From the NCBI GenBank assembly GCA_036703275.1, contig DATNPK010000082.1:1-64000 (forward strand): a DNA stretch of 64,000 nucleotides, given 5' to 3'. Shown here piece after piece: positions 36,751-46,500 of the stretch. Numbering within the stretch: the stretch's first letter is position 1; every line of letters begins with the position of its first letter. The notes beneath the pieces were generated by a model, which made no database searches, was not told the origin of the DNA, and saw only the letters and a program-made list of their open reading frames with translations. A program made the translations under genes and the position numbers. Origin of the DNA: Coleofasciculaceae cyanobacterium (lineage in GTDB: Bacteria; Cyanobacteriota; Cyanobacteriia; Cyanobacteriales; Xenococcaceae).

Positions 36751-38685
36751 TTAATTCCAGTTTCCAATCAAGGTAAATGATGACCAAAAGTAAGGATGAT
36801 CGAGAGTTAGAGTTCCATCAGGAAAATCATCTGGAAGAGCTAAACCTTGGCCATTGGATAATTGAACTTGCCGATTATCTACTTTCACATTACCGCGCAG
36901 CATCTCTAATTGAGTTTGACGTAATGCTTCGGCTTTGATTAGAGTAGTTCCCAGCTGATCGTAAAACTCTCCCATTAAAGCTAAAGTTCCTAAATCACTA
37001 ACATACCAAAGACTTGCCAAAGCAGATTTCACGCCTGCCTGTACCGCCAAGCCAGCAAAACCTAATTCGGCTTCTTCATCCCCTAAAGCAGTTTCACAAG
37101 CACTCAGTACCAACAACTCTATAGGACTAGCATTAGTATTCCAACCAAGCTCATCAGACAGTTCTTGTAGTTGAGGTATTTTTAGCTGGTCATCGTAAAA
37201 CTGAATGTATGAATCGCTCATGTCGCCAGCGTCAAACTTTGCATGAGTGCCTAAGTGAATGATCGAAAAGGGTGTTGGGCGACTATTTTGAGCCACAAAG
37301 TTAGGAATAGTAAATTGCTCGTTAAGAAATAATTCTCCCTGACGAGGATTACTAATGATGGTTTTTAATTCAATGGGCATAGTCGGCAAAGCTGGTTGTT
37401 CGCTAAATTCCGATGCTCCCATAGCCAGAATAGAACTCTGCTCTGGATTTACATAACGAGTATCTGTTAAACCAAAACTAGGAACTATTCCCATGGCGTA
37501 CTTTTCAATCAAGAATTGCTCTCCATCGTGAAGTGCTGCTATAGGTAATAAACGCAAACCTGAATCCATGGAAAAAACTAAAACATCAATATTATTAGCT
37601 TCTAATTCTGCCTCTATTGGTTCAATAATAACTTTGTACAGTTTTTGAGCAGATGACATATAGTTAGTTTGATTTAACTTTCTAATATCACTAATTTCTT
37701 GCCGAAATTGAGTTGCGGTTGCCACCAAATCTTGGCGAGATGTATCTTCAACAGTCTTACGGATGGTTAATTTGGGTTGAGGTGAATTGACGCTATTTAG
37801 GTTGGACGATGCCACCAGAGAGTTTTTAGCACTAGCCTGACTTTGGTCAGGTAAAACTACAAATGACTCTAACTGATTGGATTGAAGAGATATATTGATA
37901 AATGCCGGTTTTTTACCTGTCTGTTCGGCTAATTCGCCTAGCCTACGCGAAATTTGCTTAACTGAAGGTACTGTTCCATACAGCTGTAACCCAGAAGAAG
38001 AGATTAACTGAGTCAATTGAAATTCCTCTTGCATCATTATTGCCAGTTCGCTTCCAGCATCCTGAAATTGAGCTTCATAAGCAACGCGGTCTAACTGTCC
38101 GAAGTCTGACTCGGAACTTTCTTCAACTTCTTCATCTTCAGATGGCTCGTCTTCTGCTTCTGCTTCTGCTTCTGCTTCAGTTTCTTCGGTAGGTTCTTCT
38201 TGAACGATCTCGTCTTCTGCTTCTAAGGAAGCTCCGACATTTTTTGTTGGGTTTTCGACTAATTTTTCAACAATCTCATTTGTCTCAGCTACATCATTTA
38301 AATCTTGTGTATTTTGAGCCTCTGTACCTGTTACAGCGTCGGCTTCAACAGGTAATTCTTCCCCATTTAAAGTTGCTGGTTCAGAATTGGAACTATCAGG
38401 AGGGGTCACTGAGTCCCCCGCCAGATTTTCTCCTATATTAGCGTCAGGGTCAATTTCTAACGTCGTATCTTCGCTAGAAACACCGCTTTCTTCTACGGGT
38501 ACTTCTTCGGTAAGAGTATTGTCATCGTCGGTAGTTCCCTCTGCTGGGGGTTCAGATATCATTGAATCGGGACTGGGAAGAGTAACATCGGACATATTGC
38601 CTGACTGGGCTCGAACTGATTCTGTGGCCAGTAGCATCCAAGTCAATACTAAAAATATTTTGATTGATAATAGAGGTAATCTCAT
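36751..38685 (-). CDS. Secreted CHAT-domain (caspase-like) protein
   Basis: 644 residues. A signal peptide (1-26) precedes a very acidic, low-complexity region (about 40-195, with an EAEAEAEAEDE run), then a spacer and a C-terminal CHAT domain. The catalytic dyad is visible: H481 in IIHLGTHA and C530 in LVLSACETA, followed by GLAVQAGVKSALASLW. CHAT proteins are caspase-like proteases common in cyanobacteria. Export with an acidic stalk and absence of TPRs is less usual. The gene follows a predicted outer-membrane protein with a 24-bp gap and is likely in the same operon. Confidence 0.85.
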   Translation of the reverse strand: MRLPLLSIKIFLVLTWMLLATESVRAQSGNMSDVTLPSPDSMISEPPAEGTTDDDNTLTEEVPVEESGVSSEDTTLEIDPDANIGENLAGDSVTPPDSSNSEPATLNGEELPVEADAVTGTEAQNTQDLNDVAETNEIVEKLVENPTKNVGASLEAEDEIVQEEPTEETEAEAEAEAEDEPSEDEEVEESSESDFGQLDRVAYEAQFQDAGSELAIMMQEEFQLTQLISSSGLQLYGTVPSVKQISRRLGELAEQTGKKPAFINISLQSNQLESFVVLPDQSQASAKNSLVASSNLNSVNSPQPKLTIRKTVEDTSRQDLVATATQFRQEISDIRKLNQTNYMSSAQKLYKVIIEPIEAELEANNIDVLVFSMDSGLRLLPIAALHDGEQFLIEKYAMGIVPSFGLTDTRYVNPEQSSILAMGASEFSEQPALPTMPIELKTIISNPRQGELFLNEQFTIPNFVAQNSRPTPFSIIHLGTHAKFDAGDMSDSYIQFYDDQLKIPQLQELSDELGWNTNASPIELLVLSACETALGDEEAELGFAGLAVQAGVKSALASLWYVSDLGTLALMGEFYDQLGTTLIKAEALRQTQLEMLRGNVKVDNRQVQLSNGQGLALPDDFPDGTLTLDHPYFWSSFTLIGNWN

Positions 38686-38709
38686 GTTTTTATTATGCTA
38701 AAGTCGATT

Positions 38710-39702
38710 TTAAAATGAAAAAGTATATCCAAAGCCAAAAACAAATCTAGTTCCATCTCCAGCCGAACCAGTTACATCCGTGATAGCAGGAACGATTACA
38801 AGCGGTAGCTTTTTGAATAGAACAATAGGAACACCGAGGGTTAAATCTTGACCAGTCCATTCTGCTACTAAACCAACAGGTTGAATAACTTTAATCGCTA
38901 AGCTACCAAAAACTCCTATGGTTTCGTTGCCATCGTCAATATCGGACTCGGAACGAAATTGTCCACCCCCTGCACCCAAAGTTGTATATATTTCGCTGAA
39001 TGGTTTAGTTCTATCTTGACGCAGCGGAAATCTTTTGGTGACGACACCATATACGGAAGAGCCTCCATCAGTGTTGCCCCAAGTAGTCAATCCTTGAACG
39101 CCAAGCGCGATCGCAAAGTTTTCTGGTAAACGACGATGTAGCTTAAGATTGATTGCCCCATCATCGAATGGCGCACTCAAGTCAACTAAACTGATTCCTA
39201 TTTGTGCGCCAACGCTTTTTTGCGGATTTCCTAGACCAAAACCCAAACCAATTACACCATCAGAATCATCCTGAAAGCGCACGCGCTCTTGCAACCCCAA
39301 TCCAATCCCGGCATTGCCCCAAAATGCTCCATACGCTGATGGATTAATAATAGTAATGCTTGGGGATGCTTGGTAGGGTTCTTGAGGCAAGGGAATTAGC
39401 AACGGTATTCGTTTGGGTTCAAATTGTTCTCCTGCTGAAGGTTGACGGCGTAAAGAAGGACTACCATTTTCTGAAGTTTCAGCCGCAACGCTGTAAGCAG
39501 ATCGATCATTGTTAAATGGTCGAGACTGAAACTGAAATTCCGATTTGGTAACCGTGACTTTTTTGACTGGTCTAGTATTTAATGAAGAAAAATGTTTGGA
39601 ACTACCAGCTTGAGCATCATTAGCCTTCAAAATGATTACAGTACTTAGCAGAACAGTTTTAAGGCAATATAAGAGGGACTTTGACTTTCTTTTCAACGGC
39701 AT
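38710..39702 (-). CDS. Exported beta-rich protein, probably outer membrane
   Basis: 330 residues. A signal sequence (about 8-32, ending DAQAG) precedes a proline- and serine-rich region. From about 125 the protein has alternating hydrophobic and glycine-rich strands (GIGLGLQERVRF, GVIGLGFGLGNPQKSVGAQI, YTTLGAGGGQFRS) and ends in aromatic FVFGFGYTFSF. The C-terminal phenylalanine and strand pattern are typical of outer-membrane beta barrels. It is the first gene of a probable operon with the CHAT protein. Function unknown; it could anchor or export the CHAT protein. Confidence 0.65.
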   Translation of the reverse strand: MPLKRKSKSLLYCLKTVLLSTVIILKANDAQAGSSKHFSSLNTRPVKKVTVTKSEFQFQSRPFNNDRSAYSVAAETSENGSPSLRRQPSAGEQFEPKRIPLLIPLPQEPYQASPSITIINPSAYGAFWGNAGIGLGLQERVRFQDDSDGVIGLGFGLGNPQKSVGAQIGISLVDLSAPFDDGAINLKLHRRLPENFAIALGVQGLTTWGNTDGGSSVYGVVTKRFPLRQDRTKPFSEIYTTLGAGGGQFRSESDIDDGNETIGVFGSLAIKVIQPVGLVAEWTGQDLTLGVPIVLFKKLPLVIVPAITDVTGSAGDGTRFVFGFGYTFSF

Positions 39703-39879
39703 TTAAGCACTATATTTTTTAAAATATTTCTTAATGTTTAATTGATGATCGACTGTTTAGCTGTTTGGCAATTTAGATTAATTACCCAAAATATTAAAAA
39801 TTTTAATTCAACCAAAATGCCTGTCAGTCAATAGTGGTCGAATTAAGTTCGCCAAGCTAGCATATTGTTTGAAGCGGTC

Positions 39880-40395
39880 TTACCAAGGCCACCAAAGAGT
39901 TTGATAGGGTTCGTCATCAAAGCTATAGATGCCTCTAACCTGCAAAGCTTTACATTCTATTGGTTTTTTATTGTCCAAAACACATCCAGCATCATAATTT
40001 GGGTTGACGCTAAAAAGCTTTTGGCTGGTTTGAGCAAGGCAGTCTTGAGCCTCTCGATCGACCAGGCAGACTACATTCTCTTTTTCGCTGATTTCCGCCT
40101 TGAGATATTTTGCCTGTTCTTGCTGGTAAGAAGCCTGTAGTTTGACAGCGGTTTGTTGACAAACTTTTTCTCCCGATTGTTCTGGGAGCAAGTATTCGGA
40201 ATGCCAACTCATCAAAGGTTTTAGATTTACTTGTCCTGGAGTATAGGCAAACATGGTTGGCACATCACCTTGCGTAGCACAGACAAATACTGATTCAGAC
40301 GATTTTTGAGCTGCATTTTCTTTAGCATGAAGTGGAACTGCGGTTAGTGCGATCGCACAACTAATAAAAGCAGTAGACAAATATTTTTTATTCAT
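39880..40395 (-). CDS. COP23-type exported protein
   Basis: 171 residues with a signal peptide (1-24, ending LHAKE). The mature protein has six cysteines spaced FVCAT, KVCQQTA, VVCLVD, DCLAQ, GCVLD and ECKAL. The motif PTMFAYT...LMSWHSEYLLP...CQQ corresponds to the COP23 (circadian oscillating protein) domain of cyanobacteria. Function unknown; the original protein is membrane-associated and rhythmically expressed in Cyanothece. Stands alone. Confidence 0.75.
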   Translation of the reverse strand: MNKKYLSTAFISCAIALTAVPLHAKENAAQKSSESVFVCATQGDVPTMFAYTPGQVNLKPLMSWHSEYLLPEQSGEKVCQQTAVKLQASYQQEQAKYLKAEISEKENVVCLVDREAQDCLAQTSQKLFSVNPNYDAGCVLDNKKPIECKALQVRGIYSFDDEPYQTLWWPW

Positions 40396-40570
40396 TCAGT
40401 GCTACCAGGTATTAAGATTTTAAAGCTAGATTTATTTGCTTTCAGTATATTTAACTATATTCAAATCGCTAATTGTTATTATTTCACTAAATATATTGTC
40501 ACAAGCGTAAATTTTTGATAAAGACTGGCAATTTAGAGTAATTTTTTAATTAGCTTTTAGCTTAAAATAA

Positions 40571-42079
40571 CTATTTCATGTCGTAGCCAAACAAATTAGC
40601 ATTTACCTCCACTAAATCAATATCTCCCAGACCGTATTCTTGCCAGCGTCTGGTGACCATTGCCGCTACATCATCATCAGATTCTAAAGGTTCGCCCCAC
40701 TCATGGTTGATTTCAGGAGGGATTTTAGTAGTTGCATCGATACCCATACGTCCACCAAGTCCAATTTTTTCACTGGCAAAATCAAGAGTATCAAAAGGTG
40801 TATCAGGCAGAATAAAAACATCGCGAGAGGGATCTACCTTGGAACTAATCGCCCAAACTACCTGACGAGGATCGCGGATATTAATGTTTTTGTCTACCAC
40901 AATGACAAACTTAGTGTAAGTAAATTGGGGTAAGGCACTCCAGAAAGCTAAGGCTGCTCTCCTCGCTTGTCCAGGATAGGCTTTATCAATCGAAATAATT
41001 GCTGCTTTGTAGCTTAAAGCCTCCATCGGTAAAAAGAAATCAACAATTTCCGAAACTTGCTGGCGCAGGATTGGAGTATAAATTCGATTAAGAGCGATCG
41101 CCATCATTGCCTCTTCTTTGGGCGGACGACCACTAAAAGTAGTTAAATAAATTGGGTCTTGACGATGGGTAAGACAATGAAAACGGACTAGAGGAGAATC
41201 TTCAACACCGCCATAGTAACCCATGTGATCGCCAAAAGGCCCATCAGGTAGCATTTCGCCAGGGGTAATTGTTCCTTCTAGGACAAATTCTGAATCGGCG
41301 GGTACTTCTAAATCGATGGTTTTGCACTTAGCTAGTTTTACGCCACTACCACCATACAGCCCGGCAAACAGCCATTCTGAAAGATCTACAGGAATCGGGG
41401 TTGCTGCTGCCATAATAATCATCGGATCGACTCCTAAAGCGATCGCAATTTCTAGTTTTTTGCCTGCTTCTGCTGCTTTACGCAGATGTCTAGCGCCACC
41501 CCGAACCGACAGCCAGTGAACGGTCATCGTATTTTTGGACTGTAGTTGGAGACGATATACGCCAACATTAGGTGTACCTGTCTCAACGTCTTTAGTGATG
41601 ACCAACCCCAAAGTAATAATCTTACCTGCATCTCCCGAATAGGGACGGATCATCGGTATTTTGTTTAGATCTACATCCTCTCCTTCAATTACTATCTGCT
41701 GGCAGGGCGGAAAGAAGTCTCTGCCTGGTTTGGCTTTGAGAACATCAAATAGTACCTTGCCAAAATCTACTGCCTGCTTAATTTTTTTTGGGGGTTTAGG
41801 CTGCTGTAACATAGCCAGTTTCGACCCCAAAGTTTCTAGCTCTTCTGGAGTTTCCATGTTCATTGACCAGCAAATACGCTCTACCGTTCCCATAAGGTTT
41901 ACCGCTACGGGAAAAGGCGATCCTTTGACGTTTTCAAACAGTAATCCAGGCCCTCCTGCCTGTAACATACGATTAGAAATTTCGGCAATTTCTAACTCAG
42001 GATCGACTAACGCTGAGATGCGCTTAAGCTGTCCTCTTGATGCCAAGATTTTAATAAAACCCCGTAGATCTCTAGCCAT
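40571..42079 (-). CDS. ubiD: UbiD-family decarboxylase
   Basis: 502 residues. UbiD uses prenylated FMN to decarboxylate aromatic acids; in cyanobacteria it removes the carboxyl group of the 4-hydroxy-3-polyprenylbenzoate intermediate of plastoquinone. Seen: MTVHWLSVRGGARHLRKA, the E-R-E-type catalytic region around DGPFGDHMGYYGG, and the C-terminal GRMGIDATTK. Length is normal. The partner UbiX and other quinone genes are not adjacent. Links functionally to the methyltransferase at 11663-12613. Confidence 0.93.
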   Translation of the reverse strand: MARDLRGFIKILASRGQLKRISALVDPELEIAEISNRMLQAGGPGLLFENVKGSPFPVAVNLMGTVERICWSMNMETPEELETLGSKLAMLQQPKPPKKIKQAVDFGKVLFDVLKAKPGRDFFPPCQQIVIEGEDVDLNKIPMIRPYSGDAGKIITLGLVITKDVETGTPNVGVYRLQLQSKNTMTVHWLSVRGGARHLRKAAEAGKKLEIAIALGVDPMIIMAAATPIPVDLSEWLFAGLYGGSGVKLAKCKTIDLEVPADSEFVLEGTITPGEMLPDGPFGDHMGYYGGVEDSPLVRFHCLTHRQDPIYLTTFSGRPPKEEAMMAIALNRIYTPILRQQVSEIVDFFLPMEALSYKAAIISIDKAYPGQARRAALAFWSALPQFTYTKFVIVVDKNINIRDPRQVVWAISSKVDPSRDVFILPDTPFDTLDFASEKIGLGGRMGIDATTKIPPEINHEWGEPLESDDDVAAMVTRRWQEYGLGDIDLVEVNANLFGYDMK

Positions 42080-42156
42080 GTTAAGAAATATAAAGCTATA
42101 AGTATATATGTTTAGTCTAGAAGAGTTGAGGAAAAATCTACAATCTCTTTGAAGAG

Positions 42157-42327
42157 TTAGAGAGAGTTAGAAGTCAAATCTTGATTCATGGCATCAATAA
42201 TGTGGTGTAAAGCTTCAATAAAAACTCGTTCCGATTTTGAATTTAAAGCATTATGTAGATAGGCTTTTCCTCCTTGAGGCTGACACAAAAATTGAATTAC
42301 TTGTTTTTTTCTGCTTTTGGTATTCAT
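42157..42327 (-). CDS. Small protein, 56 residues
   Basis: The minus strand has an ATG at 42327 followed by 56 sense codons and a stop at 42157. The peptide MNTKSRKKQVIQFLCQPQGG continues with KAYLHNALNSKSERVFIEAL and ends QDLTSNSL. It is amphipathic and helical in look, with a basic N-terminus and a coding-like composition rather than random AT-rich sequence. No ribosome binding site is visible, as for most genes here. No family assigned. Confidence 0.45.
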   Translation of the reverse strand: MNTKSRKKQVIQFLCQPQGGKAYLHNALNSKSERVFIEALHHIIDAMNQDLTSNSL

Positions 42328-42483
42328 GAAAATAATCGATCTAGTAACTGCGATTTAAATTGAAGTTATGGTGAATAATCTATCTTGATTGCGGTATATT
42401 TTCGGCAAACCGAATGATATAAAAGTTAAATCAAGGCTTACTGCTTATAATAACCGTTTAAAGTGAGCTTTTTTTAACGATAG

Positions 42484-43068
42484 TTAAGCCTGAGAACTGC
42501 TTTCGCCATTAATCACCGCAGCACCTACGAGATGGGCTAATCTTAATGCTTCTGGAACTTTACCACGATCTGTTAGTTGTGCTAAAGCCTGGGCAATAAT
42601 TTCTGGTTGCTCACCGCATACTTGAAAATAAAACGGCGGATAAGCATAAATTTCTCCTGCTTTTTGCAAAATTATCAATCTCTGCTGGAAATTGGGCAAA
42701 CGAGACATGGCTTGCTTCATCTTGTTTAGGTTAGGCAATTTTCTCATCACTGCTACACAGGGAAGCTGTAATCTTTGAGCTAACAAAGGTAAATTGACTA
42801 AATTAAAACCGCCAAAGCCAATACCATCTAACAAAACCAAGTGTAGCTGAGGCAAGAATTTCTTATCGATCAGGAGTTGGCAAATAACGTCTGTTGCATC
42901 TTGACCATCTGCTTCTACTGCTCCCCATACCATACCTTCAAAACGAGTATCGGCACAAATAATGCCTGCTACATTTACTTTAGCTATCTGATGACGAACA
43001 AACGGCGCATCATCAAACCCGATCGCTCTAATTTGTCGTTTTTGCCGCATTAGAGCCGCTAATTCCAT
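42484..43068 (-). CDS. DUF99 family protein
   Basis: 194 residues. Matches the DUF99 pattern: RAIGFDDAPF near the start, LVLLDGIGFGGFNLVNL in the middle, and ALRLAHLVGAAVINGESS at the end. The archaeal member has been described as a deoxyuridine-specific endonuclease (endonuclease dU), so a DNA repair role is possible but not shown in cyanobacteria. Monocistronic. Confidence 0.8.
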   Translation of the reverse strand: MELAALMRQKRQIRAIGFDDAPFVRHQIAKVNVAGIICADTRFEGMVWGAVEADGQDATDVICQLLIDKKFLPQLHLVLLDGIGFGGFNLVNLPLLAQRLQLPCVAVMRKLPNLNKMKQAMSRLPNFQQRLIILQKAGEIYAYPPFYFQVCGEQPEIIAQALAQLTDRGKVPEALRLAHLVGAAVINGESSSQA

Positions 43069-43330
43069 GCTCTACATTTTTATTTAAGTTGATTTAATAA
43101 TTTTAAAAACAATTAAAAACAATTAATTTAATTATTTATAAATTTATAATTCATTGATAAGTAAATTTGCTGGGTTAATCAAAGCTAGTTATTATCTTTA
43201 AATCAAACCAAGTTAAATTTAGGCGCTCGCTGGTAAAACATTAACTAAATTTCTAGCTGAAGACGGATAAATTCATCGTCTGCCGTTCGCTACTGTAATC
43301 AGTAGTGTGGTAGAAAATAAAAGTGAAGAG

Positions 43331-43498
43331 ATGTATCGTTATTTAGAATTAAGCCAATTTTTCATAGTTAGCGTGTCCGTGGGAATTATTATTATCCTGC
43401 TATTTAGTTGGGAAAAGCCTGAGGTTAATAATCAAAGTGTTAGCCTACAAGAAAGCATTATATTTGGCGATCTTATACCGTCACAAAGTAATCCTTAA
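43331..43498 (+). CDS. Small single-pass membrane protein
   Basis: 55 residues from the ATG at 43331, which has AAGTGAAGAG just before it; a GTG at 43307 would add eight residues. One clear membrane helix (FFIVSVSVGIIIILLFSW), with a short polar tail. Sits between the DUF99 gene and the end of the polyketide synthase gene, convergent with the latter by 17 bp. No family recognised. Confidence 0.45.
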   Translation: MYRYLELSQFFIVSVSVGIIIILLFSWEKPEVNNQSVSLQESIIFGDLIPSQSNP

Positions 43499-43514
43499 AA
43501 GTAGTAAAAATAGA

Positions 43515-46500
43515 CTAATTATCAGTATCCCGCTGCATTAGTCGTTCTAAAGTGTTCATCGTCAATTGAATTTGGGCTTCAGTATGCAGACAGGTAATAA
43601 AAAAGCGCAGTCGAGCAGCATCGTAAGGAACTGAAGGATATACCATCGGGTTGACATTAATTCCTGACTGATTTAAAAGTTGAGCTAAACATACTGCTTT
43701 ATGCGGCTCGCCGACAATAATTGGAATTACGGGAGAATCGGCACTATAGCCAGTGTTAAAACCTTTATTTTTAGCGAGATTGAGGCAAAATTTAGCTCTA
43801 CTTTGCAGTGCGATCGCTCTTTCTGGTTCAGATTTGAGCAATTTAATTGCAGCCAACGCAGCAGCGGTATTAGCAGGAGACATACCCACACTAAAAACAA
43901 ACCCTGGGGCAGTATATTTTAAATACTCAATCAATTCACGGCAGCCAGCAATATAGCCACCACAACTGGCGAAAGATTTACTGAGTGTTCCCATCCACAG
44001 ATCGACATCTGTCGATTTTAGCTCGAAGTGTTCTCTAATTCCCCCACCAGATAAGCCTAAGACACCGATGGAATGAGCTTCATCTACCAGTAGAAAGGTT
44101 TGATAATGCTGCTTCAATGCCACAATTTTGGTTAAAGGAGCAAGATCGCCATCAGTACTATAAATACCCTCGATCGCAATTAATACTTTTTGATATTTGC
44201 TTCTTTCTCGTTCTAAAATAGCTTCTAAAGCCTGACAATCGTTGTGGGGAAAATCAATAACTGTTGCCCCTGAAAGGTTACAGCCTTCTTTAATACTATT
44301 GTGACTTAGGGAATCGCAGATAATTAAATCCCGATTGCCAAAAAGATGCCCGATAGTACTAACGTTAGTAGCATGACCACCAACATAAACAATGGCATCA
44401 TCTGTACCAATAAGATTGGCTATTTCTCTTTCTAATTCTAAATGGATTGGACGCTCACCTGATAGTACCCGACTGGCAGAGACTGAAGTTCCGTATTGAG
44501 CGATCGCTTTTTGAGTAGCTGCAATCACTTCAGGATCTCCAGACATTCCTAAATAGTTGTAGCTGGAGTAATTAATTAAGATACGATTATCAGTTTGAAT
44601 CGTATCTTGGGCAATACCCTGATGCAGACTAAAGAAAGGATTACCCAATTTTTCGACTCGTGCTAAATCTTTTTGGAGATTGATATATTCGGGAGTTAGT
44701 TTGAATTGGCTATATTCTGGCTCGATCTCGAACTGGCTGGTTTTTATCGGTACAACTGCTGGTTTTTCCTGAAGGTTGTTTTTAGATGCAAAACTTGCAG
44801 GGTTATGAGGAAACATGGGTTCATCTTGTAAGCCTTGTCGCGCCTCTAGTATTTCCTCTATTTGCTGCACGGATATCTCTTTAGCTTGCTTTGGCTCTAT
44901 TTTCAGCAAAACATTCTCAGAAGATAATTCTTGGGCAATGTAATTGGTTAACAGTTCCACATTGGGATAATCGAATGCAGCCGTTAAAGATATGGCATTA
45001 CCCAGGCTAGCCTGTAGATGGTTTTTGAACTCTACCGCCATCAATGAATCCATACCGAGATCGGCAAATTTTTCTTGGGTATCGATATCTTCTAGATCGC
45101 TAAAGCCTAATACTTTGGCAATCTGCTCGCGAATATGTTCCTGTAAAACATGGTGCTGTTGGCTTTCTGGGGTTTGCGCTAATAGTTGCAAAAAGTCAGA
45201 AGCTAAAGTTGGTTCGATTTCCGTTTGGGGCTGTAATCTGGCAAAAAAAGGATTGGCTGGCTGTTGGCGTAAGAAAGTTGCCCAATCTACGGGGAAAATA
45301 ATCGTTTGATCCGCCTGTTGCTGCAATAATTGTTTTAGTACCTGTAGTCCTTGTTGGGGTGCGATCGCACTTAATCCTTGTTGCCTTAGTCTTTGCTGTT
45401 GCTGGAAACTTAAACGGCTAGCCATACCAACTTCATCCCAAATACTCCAGTTGATGCTCAACCCTGGTAAGCCTAAATTACGGCGATAGCTCATCAAGTT
45501 ATCCATAAAGGCATTAGCTGCCCCGTAGTTACTTTGCCCCGCTGCACCGAATACAGAAGCGATCGAAGAGAAACAGACAAACCAATCTAGAGGCAGTTTG
45601 GCGCTGGCTTGATGTAAATTCCAAGCACCCGTTATTTTTGGCTGCAATACTTTTTGGAAACGCTCCCAAGATAAGGTTTTTAGTAACCCATCATCGAGTA
45701 TTCCCGCTGTGTGAATTACTCCCTTGATGGGAGATGGAGAGGTAGCAAAAATTTGTTTTACAGCACGATCGTCGGTGATATCAACCTGGATGAAATTAAC
45801 TGTAACGCCTTGCTGTTCTAATTTGTTTATTTGCTGTTGAGCAGATGCTGAAGGCTCTTTTCTGCCTAGAAGAATTAAATTATTTGCCCCTTCTTCTACT
45901 AACCACTTAGCTACCAGTAAACCCAATGCACCCAAACCACCTGTAATTAAATAGCTGCCGTCAGCTTTGATTACCTGATTACTGGCAGGTAATGAGATCA
46001 CAACCTTACCAATATGTTTGGCTTGTGCCATATATCTAAAGGCATCATCAGCTTCGGTAATCGGAAAAACCTTATGGGGTAAAGGCTGTAGTTGGCGATC
46101 GCTAAACTGCTGCTGTAATTGGGCAAACAAAGAAGCAATTAACTCGGGATCTTGGTTAGAAACTTCTAATAAATCAAAAGGAAAATAACGAATATCTGCT
46201 CTTTTGGCTGCTACTTGCGCTCGATCCCAAATGCCCACCTTCCCAATTTCGATAAACCTTCCCCGGGGTGCCAGAATAGCTAAATTCTGCGGAATAAAAT
46301 CACCGTTGAGGCTATTGAGAATCAAATCTACACCCTCGCCATTGGTTAGCTGCATTACTTGTTCAGCAAAGTCGAGGTTGCGGGAATTCATTACATATTT
46401 AACTCCCGATGCCTTAAGAAAATCCCACTTACCTAACGAAGCAGTAGCATATACTTCAGCACCTATTTGCTGCGCTAACTGCACCGCAGCTTGTCCTACT

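Noticed and set aside
42430-42478. Hairpin with a T-run after the DUF99 gene
   Set aside because: The stem needs several G-T pairs and the T-run is on the strand opposite to the gene, so it was not called a terminator.
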